From the NCBI RefSeq assembly GCF_017356035.1, contig NZ_JAFIQX010000004.1, positions 372,001 to 436,000 of the forward strand: a stretch of 64,000 bases of DNA, read 5' to 3'. Source of the DNA: Longitalea luteola. GTDB lineage: Bacteria; Bacteroidota; Bacteroidia; Chitinophagales; Chitinophagaceae. The notes beneath the pieces were generated by a model that did not search any database, was not told where the DNA came from, and saw nothing but the letters and a program-made list of their open reading frames with translations. Shown one piece after another: positions 11,401-17,711 of the stretch. The first letter of the stretch is position 1. Each line of letters starts with the position of its first letter. Position numbers and translations under genes: made by a program.

Positions 11401-13087
11401 ATACTTCCCGGCCGCCTTTGAACAATGCTACACTGTTGGTAGCAGTTACATCGGGATTGTTTTGTCCGCCGGGCGATAATTTCACCCGCATCAGATAATC
11501 ATCACCTACCGCCTGCAGGTATTGTTTGTTGACAACAGTCTTTTCGGCGGGATTTTTAAAATATACGTTTTCGAATTTGCCATCCCTTTCTTTGAACGGC
11601 ACTGCCTGAACGAAGCTGTTGCCAGCTTCCCATCCTTTACTGGTGGTTCCGGCATCGATCGCGTTATAATCAAAACCCGTGTGCAGCACACCACCAAAAC
11701 CTACGTCCAGCGCAAAGTTGTTGCTTTTACTTTTGGTAGAAGAAGAATGGTCGTAAATATAACCTATGTCGCCTCGATAGGGTCTAAACATTCCACCTGT
11801 ACCCTCACCCGAAATAGACCATATATCGTAGGTATAAACAGGCACGGCAATGTGCGGCGTTTTATCAGTATAAGGAATATCTTTTTCCCGGTTAAAGTCT
11901 AACAATACATTCCGGTTATTGCCGGTCTTTTCGTAGTACATATATCCATAGGCAGGTATCTCCTGGGTTTTGTCGCCTGGTGCAATTTCCTGGGTTGAAC
12001 CATAAGCGCTCAAAGCGCCGCTGGGGTGCATCGACCAGGCAGTTGTACCAACTTTGGCAGTATAGGAAAATTGTGTAGAAGTATATGGAACGTTAATGGA
12101 AGGTGTATACGATGGTTTTGCAAAAGAGATCCCCGTTGTTATTTTAGCGCCACCGCTCAGCGTCATCTTTTTAACATTGGCCGATTGTTTTACCTGGCCG
12201 GTCATTTGAAGGGCCTGGATGCCGGTACGGGAATTATAGTTGGTGCCTATGCTTATGTTACCCTGGGTTTTGCTTTCGTTGCTTCCGAGATGAACACCCA
12301 TGGAAGGACTTATATTAACGCCTGATTGGGAGTTGCTGCCAATAGACAGGCCGCCCGACAAAGGACCTTTTGCAGAAGAACCGGAATTGATAGATGCATT
12401 AAGGGCATATTCAATACCCCATCCCCTATACGTATTGTGAAACACACCCAGGGTTACACCGGCGCTTAGCAGCGGAAAACCCACTAATTCAATGTCGGCC
12501 GCCACCGTAACACCAAAGGTTTTGTTGGGTTTGGTGCTGATCGTTTTCTTTACGCCTGTTTCTCCATTAAAATCATCAGGCAGGCCACGCATATTCCGAC
12601 TGATCACGCCCGGATTGATATTCCAGCCAAGCCCCACCCAACTCGCCTCCTGATCCATTGTAATACCACTCTGGTAATGCAGGTTCACCGGGTAACCGCC
12701 AACATCCAGCAGGGGAATGTTGTAAGAAAAGTCACCTGAGAACAGGTCAACCAGGTTATTGGCGCCCACCGATTGAAAACTTTGCATTTCAGGTTGTGTA
12801 GGGCCTGTAGTAAAAGTTCCTTTAATGCCTTTGGGAGCAAAACGTGGCCGGGCGTTTGCCACCCGGGATATTTTATCAGGTTTACTTTCCACCGCTTTGC
12901 GATCCAACGGCATCAGGTTACCAACCGGCGTCTTTACCGTACCTGAAGCAGGTGCCGGCATTCTGAAAGGATACCTCAATGGCTCGTTCGCCCTCGTTAC
13001 GGCAGGTACTAAAACGAGCTGAAGATAAAACACACTCACGAAAAACCATGCAATGGGTCGGTGATTGCGGGCTAATGTTTGTAACAT
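5498..13087 (-). CDS. Giant RHS-related protein with DNRLRE-like and PA14 domains (2529 aa)
   Basis: A signal-anchor-like N-terminus (about residues 14-33) is followed near 106-175 by NLVDLFSGDFSYNIPLLDVG and GLGWNINPGVISR, the hallmark start of Bacteroidota RHS/SpvB-related proteins. A DNRLRE-like (CBM96-type) beta-sandwich spans about 1705-1925. A PA14 domain covers about 2180-2332 (YSFRGYIQPIHTGLYKFWATADDAMSIYI), followed by a jelly-roll-like segment to about 2465. The last 60 residues contain an RHS-like unit (YVYNPVNLRLMAELDENNYATFYEYDDEGTLIRLKKE). PA14 and CBM-like modules suggest carbohydrate contact. It sits centrally in the operon with an outer-membrane barrel upstream. No toxin domain is visible in it. 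A surface scaffold or adhesin role is inference. Confidence 0.88.
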   Translation of the reverse strand: MLQTLARNHRPIAWFFVSVFYLQLVLVPAVTRANEPLRYPFRMPAPASGTVKTPVGNLMPLDRKAVESKPDKISRVANARPRFAPKGIKGTFTTGPTQPEMQSFQSVGANNLVDLFSGDFSYNIPLLDVGGYPVNLHYQSGITMDQEASWVGLGWNINPGVISRNMRGLPDDFNGETGVKKTISTKPNKTFGVTVAADIELVGFPLLSAGVTLGVFHNTYRGWGIEYALNASINSGSSAKGPLSGGLSIGSNSQSGVNISPSMGVHLGSNESKTQGNISIGTNYNSRTGIQALQMTGQVKQSANVKKMTLSGGAKITTGISFAKPSYTPSINVPYTSTQFSYTAKVGTTAWSMHPSGALSAYGSTQEIAPGDKTQEIPAYGYMYYEKTGNNRNVLLDFNREKDIPYTDKTPHIAVPVYTYDIWSISGEGTGGMFRPYRGDIGYIYDHSSSTKSKSNNFALDVGFGGVLHTGFDYNAIDAGTTSKGWEAGNSFVQAVPFKERDGKFENVYFKNPAEKTVVNKQYLQAVGDDYLMRVKLSPGGQNNPDVTATNSVALFKGGREVSSKTFDLNTLRADRDKRSQVISYLSADEAEAAGLDKKIRSYHLNSFPVAACANNFDELSRLDDSRKKHHLSEITVLNADGKRYVYGIPVYNKKQVEVTMATKPGDNKTGLVQYSAQDKSVNNTQGKDGYFNREDLPGYSHSFLLTGILSPDYSDLRGDGITEDDNGDAVKFNYSRVYGLANPYLWRAPYDAGKASYNEGLKTDSRDERGSFTYGEREVWYLNSIESKTMMATFVVSADRKDGFGVANEDGGQNAAQPLYRLHQINLYTKSDYLKNGGNAKPIKTVHFEYSYELCRNNPGSATDSGKLTLKKIWFSYNKNKKGKRNPYVFSYHSNNPKFDSKAVDRWGNYKSAANNPGTSGGALTNADYSYTLQEGVKNWDSAKAAANAAPWTLNEIKLPSGARIKVTYESDDYAYVQNKRAMQFFTVAGFGSSPSSSIQPQLYPAGSTGSDYKYVFIQVSDAVSSRTEVQRKYLEGVNQLFFKLAVNVPADRWGKGFEIIPVYCDIEDFGVRSGNNKMIWVKVKSVNDNESPFATAALQFLRLNLYSKAYPFSEPGDNLDIKTIVNMMVSVSTSIFSAFSDFNKKAHRNNWCNTVVTDRSFARLDNPRYKKLGGGHRVKQVEIYDNWKNMTGQEESVYGQTYDYSTTIDLNGTPTRISSGVATFEPVVGSDENPFRVPMKLYTEKVGAMAPTDYMYSEEPFAETFFPSPSVGYSKVRVQTIHKERKSANGFQESEFYTSKDFPVLVEYTPLDGDSKKTYNPKVQNFFKVDAKNYVTLSQGFKIELNDMNGKMKSQASYSQNDLNAPISYTYHYYRLKNDNAGQPQLSNVVAAAAPATGIVDPTAEIGREVEVMVDVREQISITQNKGVQTNVIWAHPFPPIFLGSVIPVPNKETNRYRSVAVLKVVNRYGILDSVVHTEKGSTVTTRDLVYDAETGGVLLSQTNNEFDDPVYNFTYPAHWAYSGMEPAYRNIGTILKNVVFRKGIMFYQNGQRVPVNQYFESGDELLVFGQQDRKHTTEDHCLPEYYDFTSDKSFKKVWAVDASRGKEKQQGIYFVDLDGAAYSANADQVKIIRSGKRNLAGTPVGSVTSLRSPLRNASQLVFDNQTGVITANAARFKDLWRVDSTIYRKDTSIIATHRLQIHRITLTPDDVYGIHDYKPAGGNRGLGQIPDQRYFEASAYDDGESSWDEQIRSYLRFNMDGIPQNAIITSANLRLYGTQNIPSKNERGSGNMSWIERLSAGWVRDVIDNATNEEDIKYARAFYWSSAEPLDLETRVSLSGTLPNINVVRNENVSITAMARAMLHDRYALGNPPVIRIRLDDPGGGHKLMNRRIYNTQLTPEECPSTQTSCLPAIDLEYIIPCDNGSEPWFSTTPPFGADDQTPGPGYYCNLSQVDTFLCKPNINDTAVNLYRLGILGNWRMDRAYTYYDRRAQSDPGTVTNARRDGEINNFAPFWSFAASKLQPGSDEMRWVWNSELMKFNIKGFEIENHDPLNRFNAGQYGYNQTLPVAVAQNAQSREIAYDGFEDYSYRTNDCIKCVLNRHVDLGSGANLVDDVSHSGLYSLRLNGNQTFAKTFEIGSAGDDNTAPELYMKEDSIPLASMAVRGNGTGLGNYYYTNGGGCHPYNESDPNQQPLYTGYNTNINYQIGVNPILNTCRTDWIYYSFRGYIQPIHTGLYKFWATADDAMSIYITKNGVTRRITEGRFIEDPTREEWEYATAYETETIELEAGELYEIAVLWDNNGGDYRAKLEWESLTGDQLQGREIIPATQLYPAGSDVNAVKAGTVFRDTTWCVQFKHPRVTNGNQKRFSPLKDRKAVVSAWVKQDVPCVNGNYDNTQLELAFDDGSSSTFSFRPAGNIIEGWQRIEGIVPVPATAHRVTIKMQSLSSTPVYFDDVRIHPFNSNMKSYVYNPVNLRLMAELDENNYATFYEYDDEGTLIRLKKETEQGIKTIKETRSALLKEKQTP

Positions 13088-13153
13088 ATCAGGCTGAATT
13101 CTTGATTCTGGGTTCAGAAAATATTGGTCGTTTTTTCAGGTATGCGCAATGAA

Positions 13154-14266
13154 TCATTGCGGCAGCTTACGGTATTCAAACTTCAGGTACCATCGTTCAT
13201 TAACAGCATTGGTCACTTCGAGCAAATACATATGACGATCGATCATTCCAACCTTATCCGTTAGATCGAGCGTTATATAATTTGACCCATATTTCACCGC
13301 GCTCAAATTTGAATCCAGCTGGATGGCTGTTTGATTGGCATTCGTGATGTCGGTGATCCTGAACTGAATACTATTGCTGTTTATTTCATGTTGGTATTGA
13401 TAGCGCAAGAGGCCGTTAGAAATGACATAAGAAGCATCATGCGTTCTTCTCAGGGCTGCATAGGTTCCGCTCGACGGCTTTTTGATCGTATCGTTTGTGA
13501 ACGGCTGTATACGAAAGCACCAGATCTCGCTGTTGGCAACAGGCATCCCGTTGTTCTTTGCGATTACACGCCATGCATACAGCCTTGTACTGTCTAATTC
13601 AGCCATCGACAATGGATATTGAAAACTGGTAAATGAAATATTTGATTGCAACAAAACCGGTATGTTCTGTTGAATGGCATCTGCTGCACTTTGGGTTGCC
13701 TGTACTTCTACCAGCGACCAGTCGTACAACAGGCTGCTGAACGAATTATGAGGAGTGGGCGGCAGCCAGGTGAAGAACGGCCGCCTGAGAAGTACCCTGT
13801 CGCTGTCTGCAGGCTGCACCAGCTGTGGCGGAGTGATGGGCTCCACTGCTGCAGTAACACATTCCTCTGCGATCTGTTCGGGAATATCCTTGTTCCACCG
13901 GGTAACCGTATAACATATATTGTATACGCCTACCGGCAAAAAACCGGCGGGGGAAGGATCTATCGTATAGCCTGTACCATTATTGTAGGTAACGGGAGAT
14001 ACATCGTTTGCTGTTACCAGCTTCACCCCTGCCGGGATTGTAAAGGTGGGCGAAGCGCCCGACAAAACCGCCTGGCTGGTTGCAGCATCCGTCATTACCA
14101 TTTGCAATTGCACATTCATATTTTGCCCCGTAGTGTTTATCAGCGACACATTCCACAATTGCGGCTTTATCGTAAGCCCCAATGGCGGCAGCTGCGGGTT
14201 TATAACTACCTGTGCATTTACACCGCACACTGCCAGGAGCCCAATGAATAGCAAAACTTTTTTCAT
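13154..14266 (-). CDS. Secreted Ig/fibronectin-like protein (370 aa)
   Basis: A clean signal peptide (MKKVLLFIGLLAVCGVNAQ) precedes two beta-sandwich-like regions. Residues about 20-145 carry a first Ig-like module; about 150-255 (beginning PPQLVQPADSDRVLLRRPFFTWLPP) resemble a fibronectin-type segment that precedes RHS-like giants in Bacteroidota, and the remainder looks like a third beta domain. It starts 1 bp after the end of the barrel gene and lies 66 bp before the 2529-aa gene, so translation is probably coupled to the barrel protein. It may be a periplasmic or surface adaptor between the barrel and the giant proteins; this is inferred from gene order only. Confidence 0.8.
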   Translation of the reverse strand: MKKVLLFIGLLAVCGVNAQVVINPQLPPLGLTIKPQLWNVSLINTTGQNMNVQLQMVMTDAATSQAVLSGASPTFTIPAGVKLVTANDVSPVTYNNGTGYTIDPSPAGFLPVGVYNICYTVTRWNKDIPEQIAEECVTAAVEPITPPQLVQPADSDRVLLRRPFFTWLPPTPHNSFSSLLYDWSLVEVQATQSAADAIQQNIPVLLQSNISFTSFQYPLSMAELDSTRLYAWRVIAKNNGMPVANSEIWCFRIQPFTNDTIKKPSSGTYAALRRTHDASYVISNGLLRYQYQHEINSNSIQFRITDITNANQTAIQLDSNLSAVKYGSNYITLDLTDKVGMIDRHMYLLEVTNAVNERWYLKFEYRKLPQ

Positions 14267-14267
14267 A

Positions 14268-16637
14268 TTATCTGAAATTGAATGACTTTATAAATTGAAC
14301 TGTACCCATCTCATTCCGAACCAGCCTGTTTCCATTACCCGGCAGGTAACCGTGCTCATAACTCACTGACAACATATCCTGCTTATATATTCGAACATTG
14401 GCGTTTACATAGCCACCTGCCTTAATGAACGAATGATTGAGGTTATTGATCTTGATACCCACTCCCACGGTGCCGAACTTTGAAATATTCGGCTGAATGC
14501 CTGCCTCGAGGATCTGCAATGAATAATTCGGGTTGCTGGTATAGGAAGCACCCACATTGGCGGTAAATGAATTAAAAAAGAAACTCTGTGCGAGATAACT
14601 ATTGGTAGCGTTATAATAGATGAAACCGGTGTCGGAATTACTATTATAGAATTTGTTCAGCATAAGGGTGGTCGCCAGCCTGAGTTCTTTAACAGTATAA
14701 AAATGATAGATGGTAGCATTGAATGTTTGAAACCGGTTTTCAACAACCAGGTCATCAACTTTGGTTAATTGCGATAGCGGCTGATAGCCCACGGTTACTG
14801 CCGGCCATTTGCGAATACGCAGCGAAGCGGTCAGACTTTTGAAGACCGTATTGCTTTTATAATCCTGAACAATAAAAGGATTGGAGAACTCATTCTTACG
14901 TAACGAGCCTGCGATCCGTAACTTTCTGTTGAAGAAATGTTGATCAGCCTTCAGGTACCAGCTTTCCATCGCTGCATGGGTAGTATAACTGCTGAATGAC
15001 TGGTAGTTGGCGCCGGTATTTTTATAAAATGCTTCCACCCGGGAACGTGTAAGCGGCATCTCAGTGTACAAATGAAGCGCTAAGGCCCGGTTATTTTTAT
15101 CCTTCAGAAAACCCTTGTTACGGCTGCTGTCTGGCGGGTTATTGCGATAATCAGGTGCATTGGATTTCCCGATCTCGGCCGTCAGGTAAGAGGTGCGATT
15201 GATTGCCCAACGCGTTTCCGCACTTATACCTGAAACCCGAATAGTGCCATTATTGGCGGAATTGGCGGCAAACAGCTGCTTTTGTCCGCTAAACCCGGTA
15301 ACTATAAAGTAATTCTTTTCCAACCGCCCTATACCAGCACGAAGGAGGTACAGGAACTGAGGCTTTTTACCCACACCATTCATTACAAAATCACGGAAAC
15401 GATAATTTACCGTACCAGCGGTAGCGGCAAAATAATACCAGGAGTTGTATTCAATGTTGATGCCGTTTACACTGACGTTTTTGGCGGTAAGCTCACTATA
15501 GTTTACCGGACTGCGGCCCAGGCTGAAGCTTTTAACGCCCAGTAACCATCGGTATTTAGCGGGAATGGATGTATTTTCCAATCCATATTCCTGCAACTTG
15601 TTTTTCCACTGGCGACCCGTTTGCAGATCATTCCAGTTACCATTGATCATTTGTTTATAGGCGTTCACTTTTTTCAGGTTTTCTTCATACCTGTTCTTTA
15701 ATGAATCAACCTGTTTGCTTAACTGATCGTATTCTTTTTTTGTAGCGGAATACCGGTTTAGGAAAAAGGCGGCAGCATTCTTCAGAGAATCTTCCCTGTG
15801 CAGATTGATGCTATCCGGAAAAGCGGCGTTCCAGGTGAACTTAGGCACTTTAAGCACTTCGTTTGCTTCGATAAGCTTTTGCGGATAAAAGGTGGAGGTT
15901 AAAAGTTTATCCAGGTTGAAAAGCTGTGCCTGTTTTAAGTGGTATGATCTTTCGAGCAGGGAATCTGCAACGAAGGGCGCAAGCGCCAATAACCGGCCCT
16001 GCATGTCAGATCTGATCTTCTGATGAAACTCACTGCCGCTGAAAGCAAGTTGTACGTCATAGATATCTTTGAAGAAATCAGAATTGCTTTGGCGCATCCA
16101 GTAATTGAGCTGAAGGGGAAAAATTCCGGCCACGGTAACATTCAGTTTGCCGGTAACGTTATGTTGTAGAATATTCTTTTCTGCGTATGGCGTATCGATC
16201 AGTGACCTGTAGTTGAAATTATAACAAACCATTCCGCCATTTACCCGAACGGCCGGATGGGTCAAAAAGCGTTTATCAAAGGGGTTATTTACATTGATCT
16301 TAACTGAATCTATGGAAGGAGTTTTCCATTGGCTGGCAAATGAACCGATCTGATCTTTTACGTTGGCGGTTATTCGTGCTTTTTCTTTCCGGCCTACGTT
16401 ATTTATAACAGCCTTGGATAACTGCCTGATTGAATCCTTAGCAATGGGCGGGAGCAGCTTTTTAAGAGTATCTTTTGAAGGAACCGGGAGGGTGTCCCGT
16501 AAAAGAAACCCAGCGTTCGTATGAAGGCCGGGTTTGTGCAGCGATTGCGCACAGGCAATGGTTCCGCCAACCTGAAGGATAACAAACAGGCAGGTTCGGA
16601 CAATAAAGAATCTGCAACATGGATAAATTATTACCAT
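14268..16637 (-). CDS. Outer-membrane beta-barrel protein heading the RHS-like operon (789 aa)
   Basis: The ATG at 16637 is followed by a hydrophobic export signal ending near ACAQ (residue ~30). The middle has a short coiled-coil segment (about 295-330, KEYDQLSKQVDSLKNRYEENLKKV). The C-terminal two thirds consist of alternating amphipathic strands with aromatic girdle residues, ending ...VQFIKSFNFR, which fits an outer-membrane barrel. It is the first gene of the five-gene minus-strand operon and could be the membrane anchor or exit path for the giant proteins. That role is inference; no named family is recognised. Confidence 0.8.
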   Translation of the reverse strand: MVIIYPCCRFFIVRTCLFVILQVGGTIACAQSLHKPGLHTNAGFLLRDTLPVPSKDTLKKLLPPIAKDSIRQLSKAVINNVGRKEKARITANVKDQIGSFASQWKTPSIDSVKINVNNPFDKRFLTHPAVRVNGGMVCYNFNYRSLIDTPYAEKNILQHNVTGKLNVTVAGIFPLQLNYWMRQSNSDFFKDIYDVQLAFSGSEFHQKIRSDMQGRLLALAPFVADSLLERSYHLKQAQLFNLDKLLTSTFYPQKLIEANEVLKVPKFTWNAAFPDSINLHREDSLKNAAAFFLNRYSATKKEYDQLSKQVDSLKNRYEENLKKVNAYKQMINGNWNDLQTGRQWKNKLQEYGLENTSIPAKYRWLLGVKSFSLGRSPVNYSELTAKNVSVNGINIEYNSWYYFAATAGTVNYRFRDFVMNGVGKKPQFLYLLRAGIGRLEKNYFIVTGFSGQKQLFAANSANNGTIRVSGISAETRWAINRTSYLTAEIGKSNAPDYRNNPPDSSRNKGFLKDKNNRALALHLYTEMPLTRSRVEAFYKNTGANYQSFSSYTTHAAMESWYLKADQHFFNRKLRIAGSLRKNEFSNPFIVQDYKSNTVFKSLTASLRIRKWPAVTVGYQPLSQLTKVDDLVVENRFQTFNATIYHFYTVKELRLATTLMLNKFYNSNSDTGFIYYNATNSYLAQSFFFNSFTANVGASYTSNPNYSLQILEAGIQPNISKFGTVGVGIKINNLNHSFIKAGGYVNANVRIYKQDMLSVSYEHGYLPGNGNRLVRNEMGTVQFIKSFNFR

Positions 16638-17353
16638 GCCGTGCGGTTGGGTTTATGGGTTTAGGTCAAAAAAGTTCCTATTGCGTCTTTTGCAAGCGCA
16701 TCAGTTTAGACGTACTATAATCTCATTTAGATTTAGAAAAAACCGGGGGCAACAAATGACAGAAAGAGGATAAATGTCTTATGCATTTGCCTTAACCAAT
16801 TAAAAACAAATCCGAAAAATCAGCAATCTGTTCAAGTACGCTATTACGTTAGTAACCTTATGAGTGCGAATATAGATAAGATTATGGATTAGTTTTAGAA
16901 CACATTAATATATTTGATAACTGCGTTGTTTTAGCAATAGGCGTGCAGATTTTGGCGATAGGTGTGTAAATTATGGCGTTGGTCACGGGATTTTAGCCGT
17001 AGACGTGAAAAATTTGCTTTATGATTACAGTAAACGATGGAGGCATTCAGTAGCATCTTTTCTATTTATGAACCGGCTAACGGAGTTATAAATCTTACGG
17101 CCAAGATCTCCGTCCATGGCAAACAGCAATTTTCTATACGATTGTAGATAACGTCGCCTGCAGGCTCACACTTACCTGGTTATTGTTTCAATTCAATAGA
17201 CATTCGCTGACAGCCGGATTTTTGTTGGCAGCCACAATAGAGCCATTGGAACAGGTATTTGCAAGGAAATTGGTATGTGTTTCGACGAGCAGATATGTGG
17301 GTATTAGGGCTCTCCGATTGGGTTGCCCGGGATTAAGTAAAAAAAGTTGTAAT
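16638..17353. other. Intergenic region upstream of the RHS-like operon
   Basis: About 715 bp without a credible gene. It separates the minus-strand operon start at 16637 from the plus-strand tRNA promoter. The only structure I see is the four-unit ~21-bp array at 16931-17014. No convincing promoter could be placed for the operon. Confidence 0.6.
16931..17014 (+). repeat. Four-unit ~21-bp direct-repeat array (array A)
   Basis: Four head-to-tail imperfect units begin at 16931, 16952, 16973 and 16993 with lengths 21, 21, 20 and 22 bp. The shared core is TTnGCnATAGGCGTG followed by nAnATT; units 1 and 2 match it well, 3 and 4 are degenerate. The period equals two helical turns, which puts the cores on one DNA face, as in operators for proteins that bind direct repeats (LytTR type, for example). 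The same motif recurs at 22276-22353. Confidence 0.75.
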
Positions 17354-17385
17354 TTGTTGAGTAATATAGAATTTAGGTATATTTG
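17354..17385 (+). promoter_or_regulatory. Bacteroidota promoter of the tRNA-Pro transcript
   Basis: TTGTTG at 17354-17359 stands 18 nt before TATATTTG at 17378-17385, matching the Bacteroidota sigma-ABfr consensus TTG-N(about 19)-TAnnTTTG. Transcription should start near 17392, which is upstream of the truncated tRNA copy as well as the full tRNA. Confidence 0.75.
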
Positions 17386-17399
17386 CACCCCGAAATCTC

Positions 17400-17421
17400 A
17401 AATTTCGGGCAGTAGCGCAGC
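17400..17421 (+). pseudogene. Truncated copy of the tRNA-Pro 5' end
   Basis: These 22 bases are identical to 17514-17535, the last six bases of the tRNA leader plus the first 16 of the tRNA (acceptor strand and start of the D arm). The copy breaks off inside the D arm and lies exactly 114 bp before the intact copy, just after the promoter. It looks like the remnant of an insertion or tandem duplication. Confidence 0.75.
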
Positions 17422-17513
17422 TCAAGGAAAGTCATTGCGACGTAGGAGCAATAGATTTTCCTGATCCCGACTTTAGTCGGGACCAGGGCAAGCGGATAGC
17501 GTAGAGAATGCTG
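17422..17513 (+). other. Structured insert between the tRNA fragment and the tRNA
   Basis: This 92-bp spacer can form two hairpins. The first is GGAAA/TTTCC plus ATTGC/GCAAT between 17426 and 17461. The second is a perfect 7-bp stem, tcccgac-ttta-gtcggga, at 17465-17482. Because the only promoter seen is upstream, the spacer should be part of the tRNA precursor. It could be a small REP-like insertion or a processed leader; the sequence does not decide. Confidence 0.5.
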
Positions 17514-17519
17514 AAATTT

Positions 17520-17593
17520 CGGGCAGTAGCGCAGCCCGGTAGCGCACTACGTTCGGGACGTAGGGGTCGCTGGTTCGAATCCAGTCTGCCCGA
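17520..17593 (+). tRNA. tRNA-Pro (anticodon CGG)
   Basis: The 7-bp acceptor stem CGGGCAG/CTGCCCG (17520-17526 with 17586-17592) has the C1-G72 pair and A73 discriminator typical of bacterial proline tRNAs. The anticodon arm is CTACG-TTCGGGA-CGTAG, giving anticodon CGG. The T arm has GGTTCGAATCC. No CCA is encoded (CAC follows), so the tail must be added by the CCA-adding enzyme. Confidence 0.95.
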
Positions 17594-17602
17594 CACTACA
17601 TT

Positions 17603-17640
17603 AAAAGGGCCTTCAAGTCGTTGGATTTGAAGGCCCTTTT
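17603..17640. terminator. Bidirectional intrinsic terminator between tRNA-Pro and the PKD gene
   Basis: A perfect 14-bp stem (17603-17616 with 17627-17640) starts with AAAA and ends with TTTT, with a GC-rich core GGGCC/GGCCC. The A and T tails give a U-tract on either strand, so it can end the tRNA transcript (plus) and the PKD gene transcript that stops at 17712 (minus). Confidence 0.85.
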
Positions 17641-17711
17641 GGTTCGAAATATCTTGAAAACAGGATCTCCACCGGCAGCATTGAGATAACGCACCAAGTC
17701 TGGCAGTAATC

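Noticed and set aside
13646-14251. 201-codon plus-strand reading frame
   Set aside because: Antisense to the secreted Ig-like gene; the composition is Arg/Cys/Tyr-rich as expected of a shadow frame.
16900-16914. TATATTTG-like box upstream of array A
   Set aside because: No TTG at the right distance and no gene behind it.
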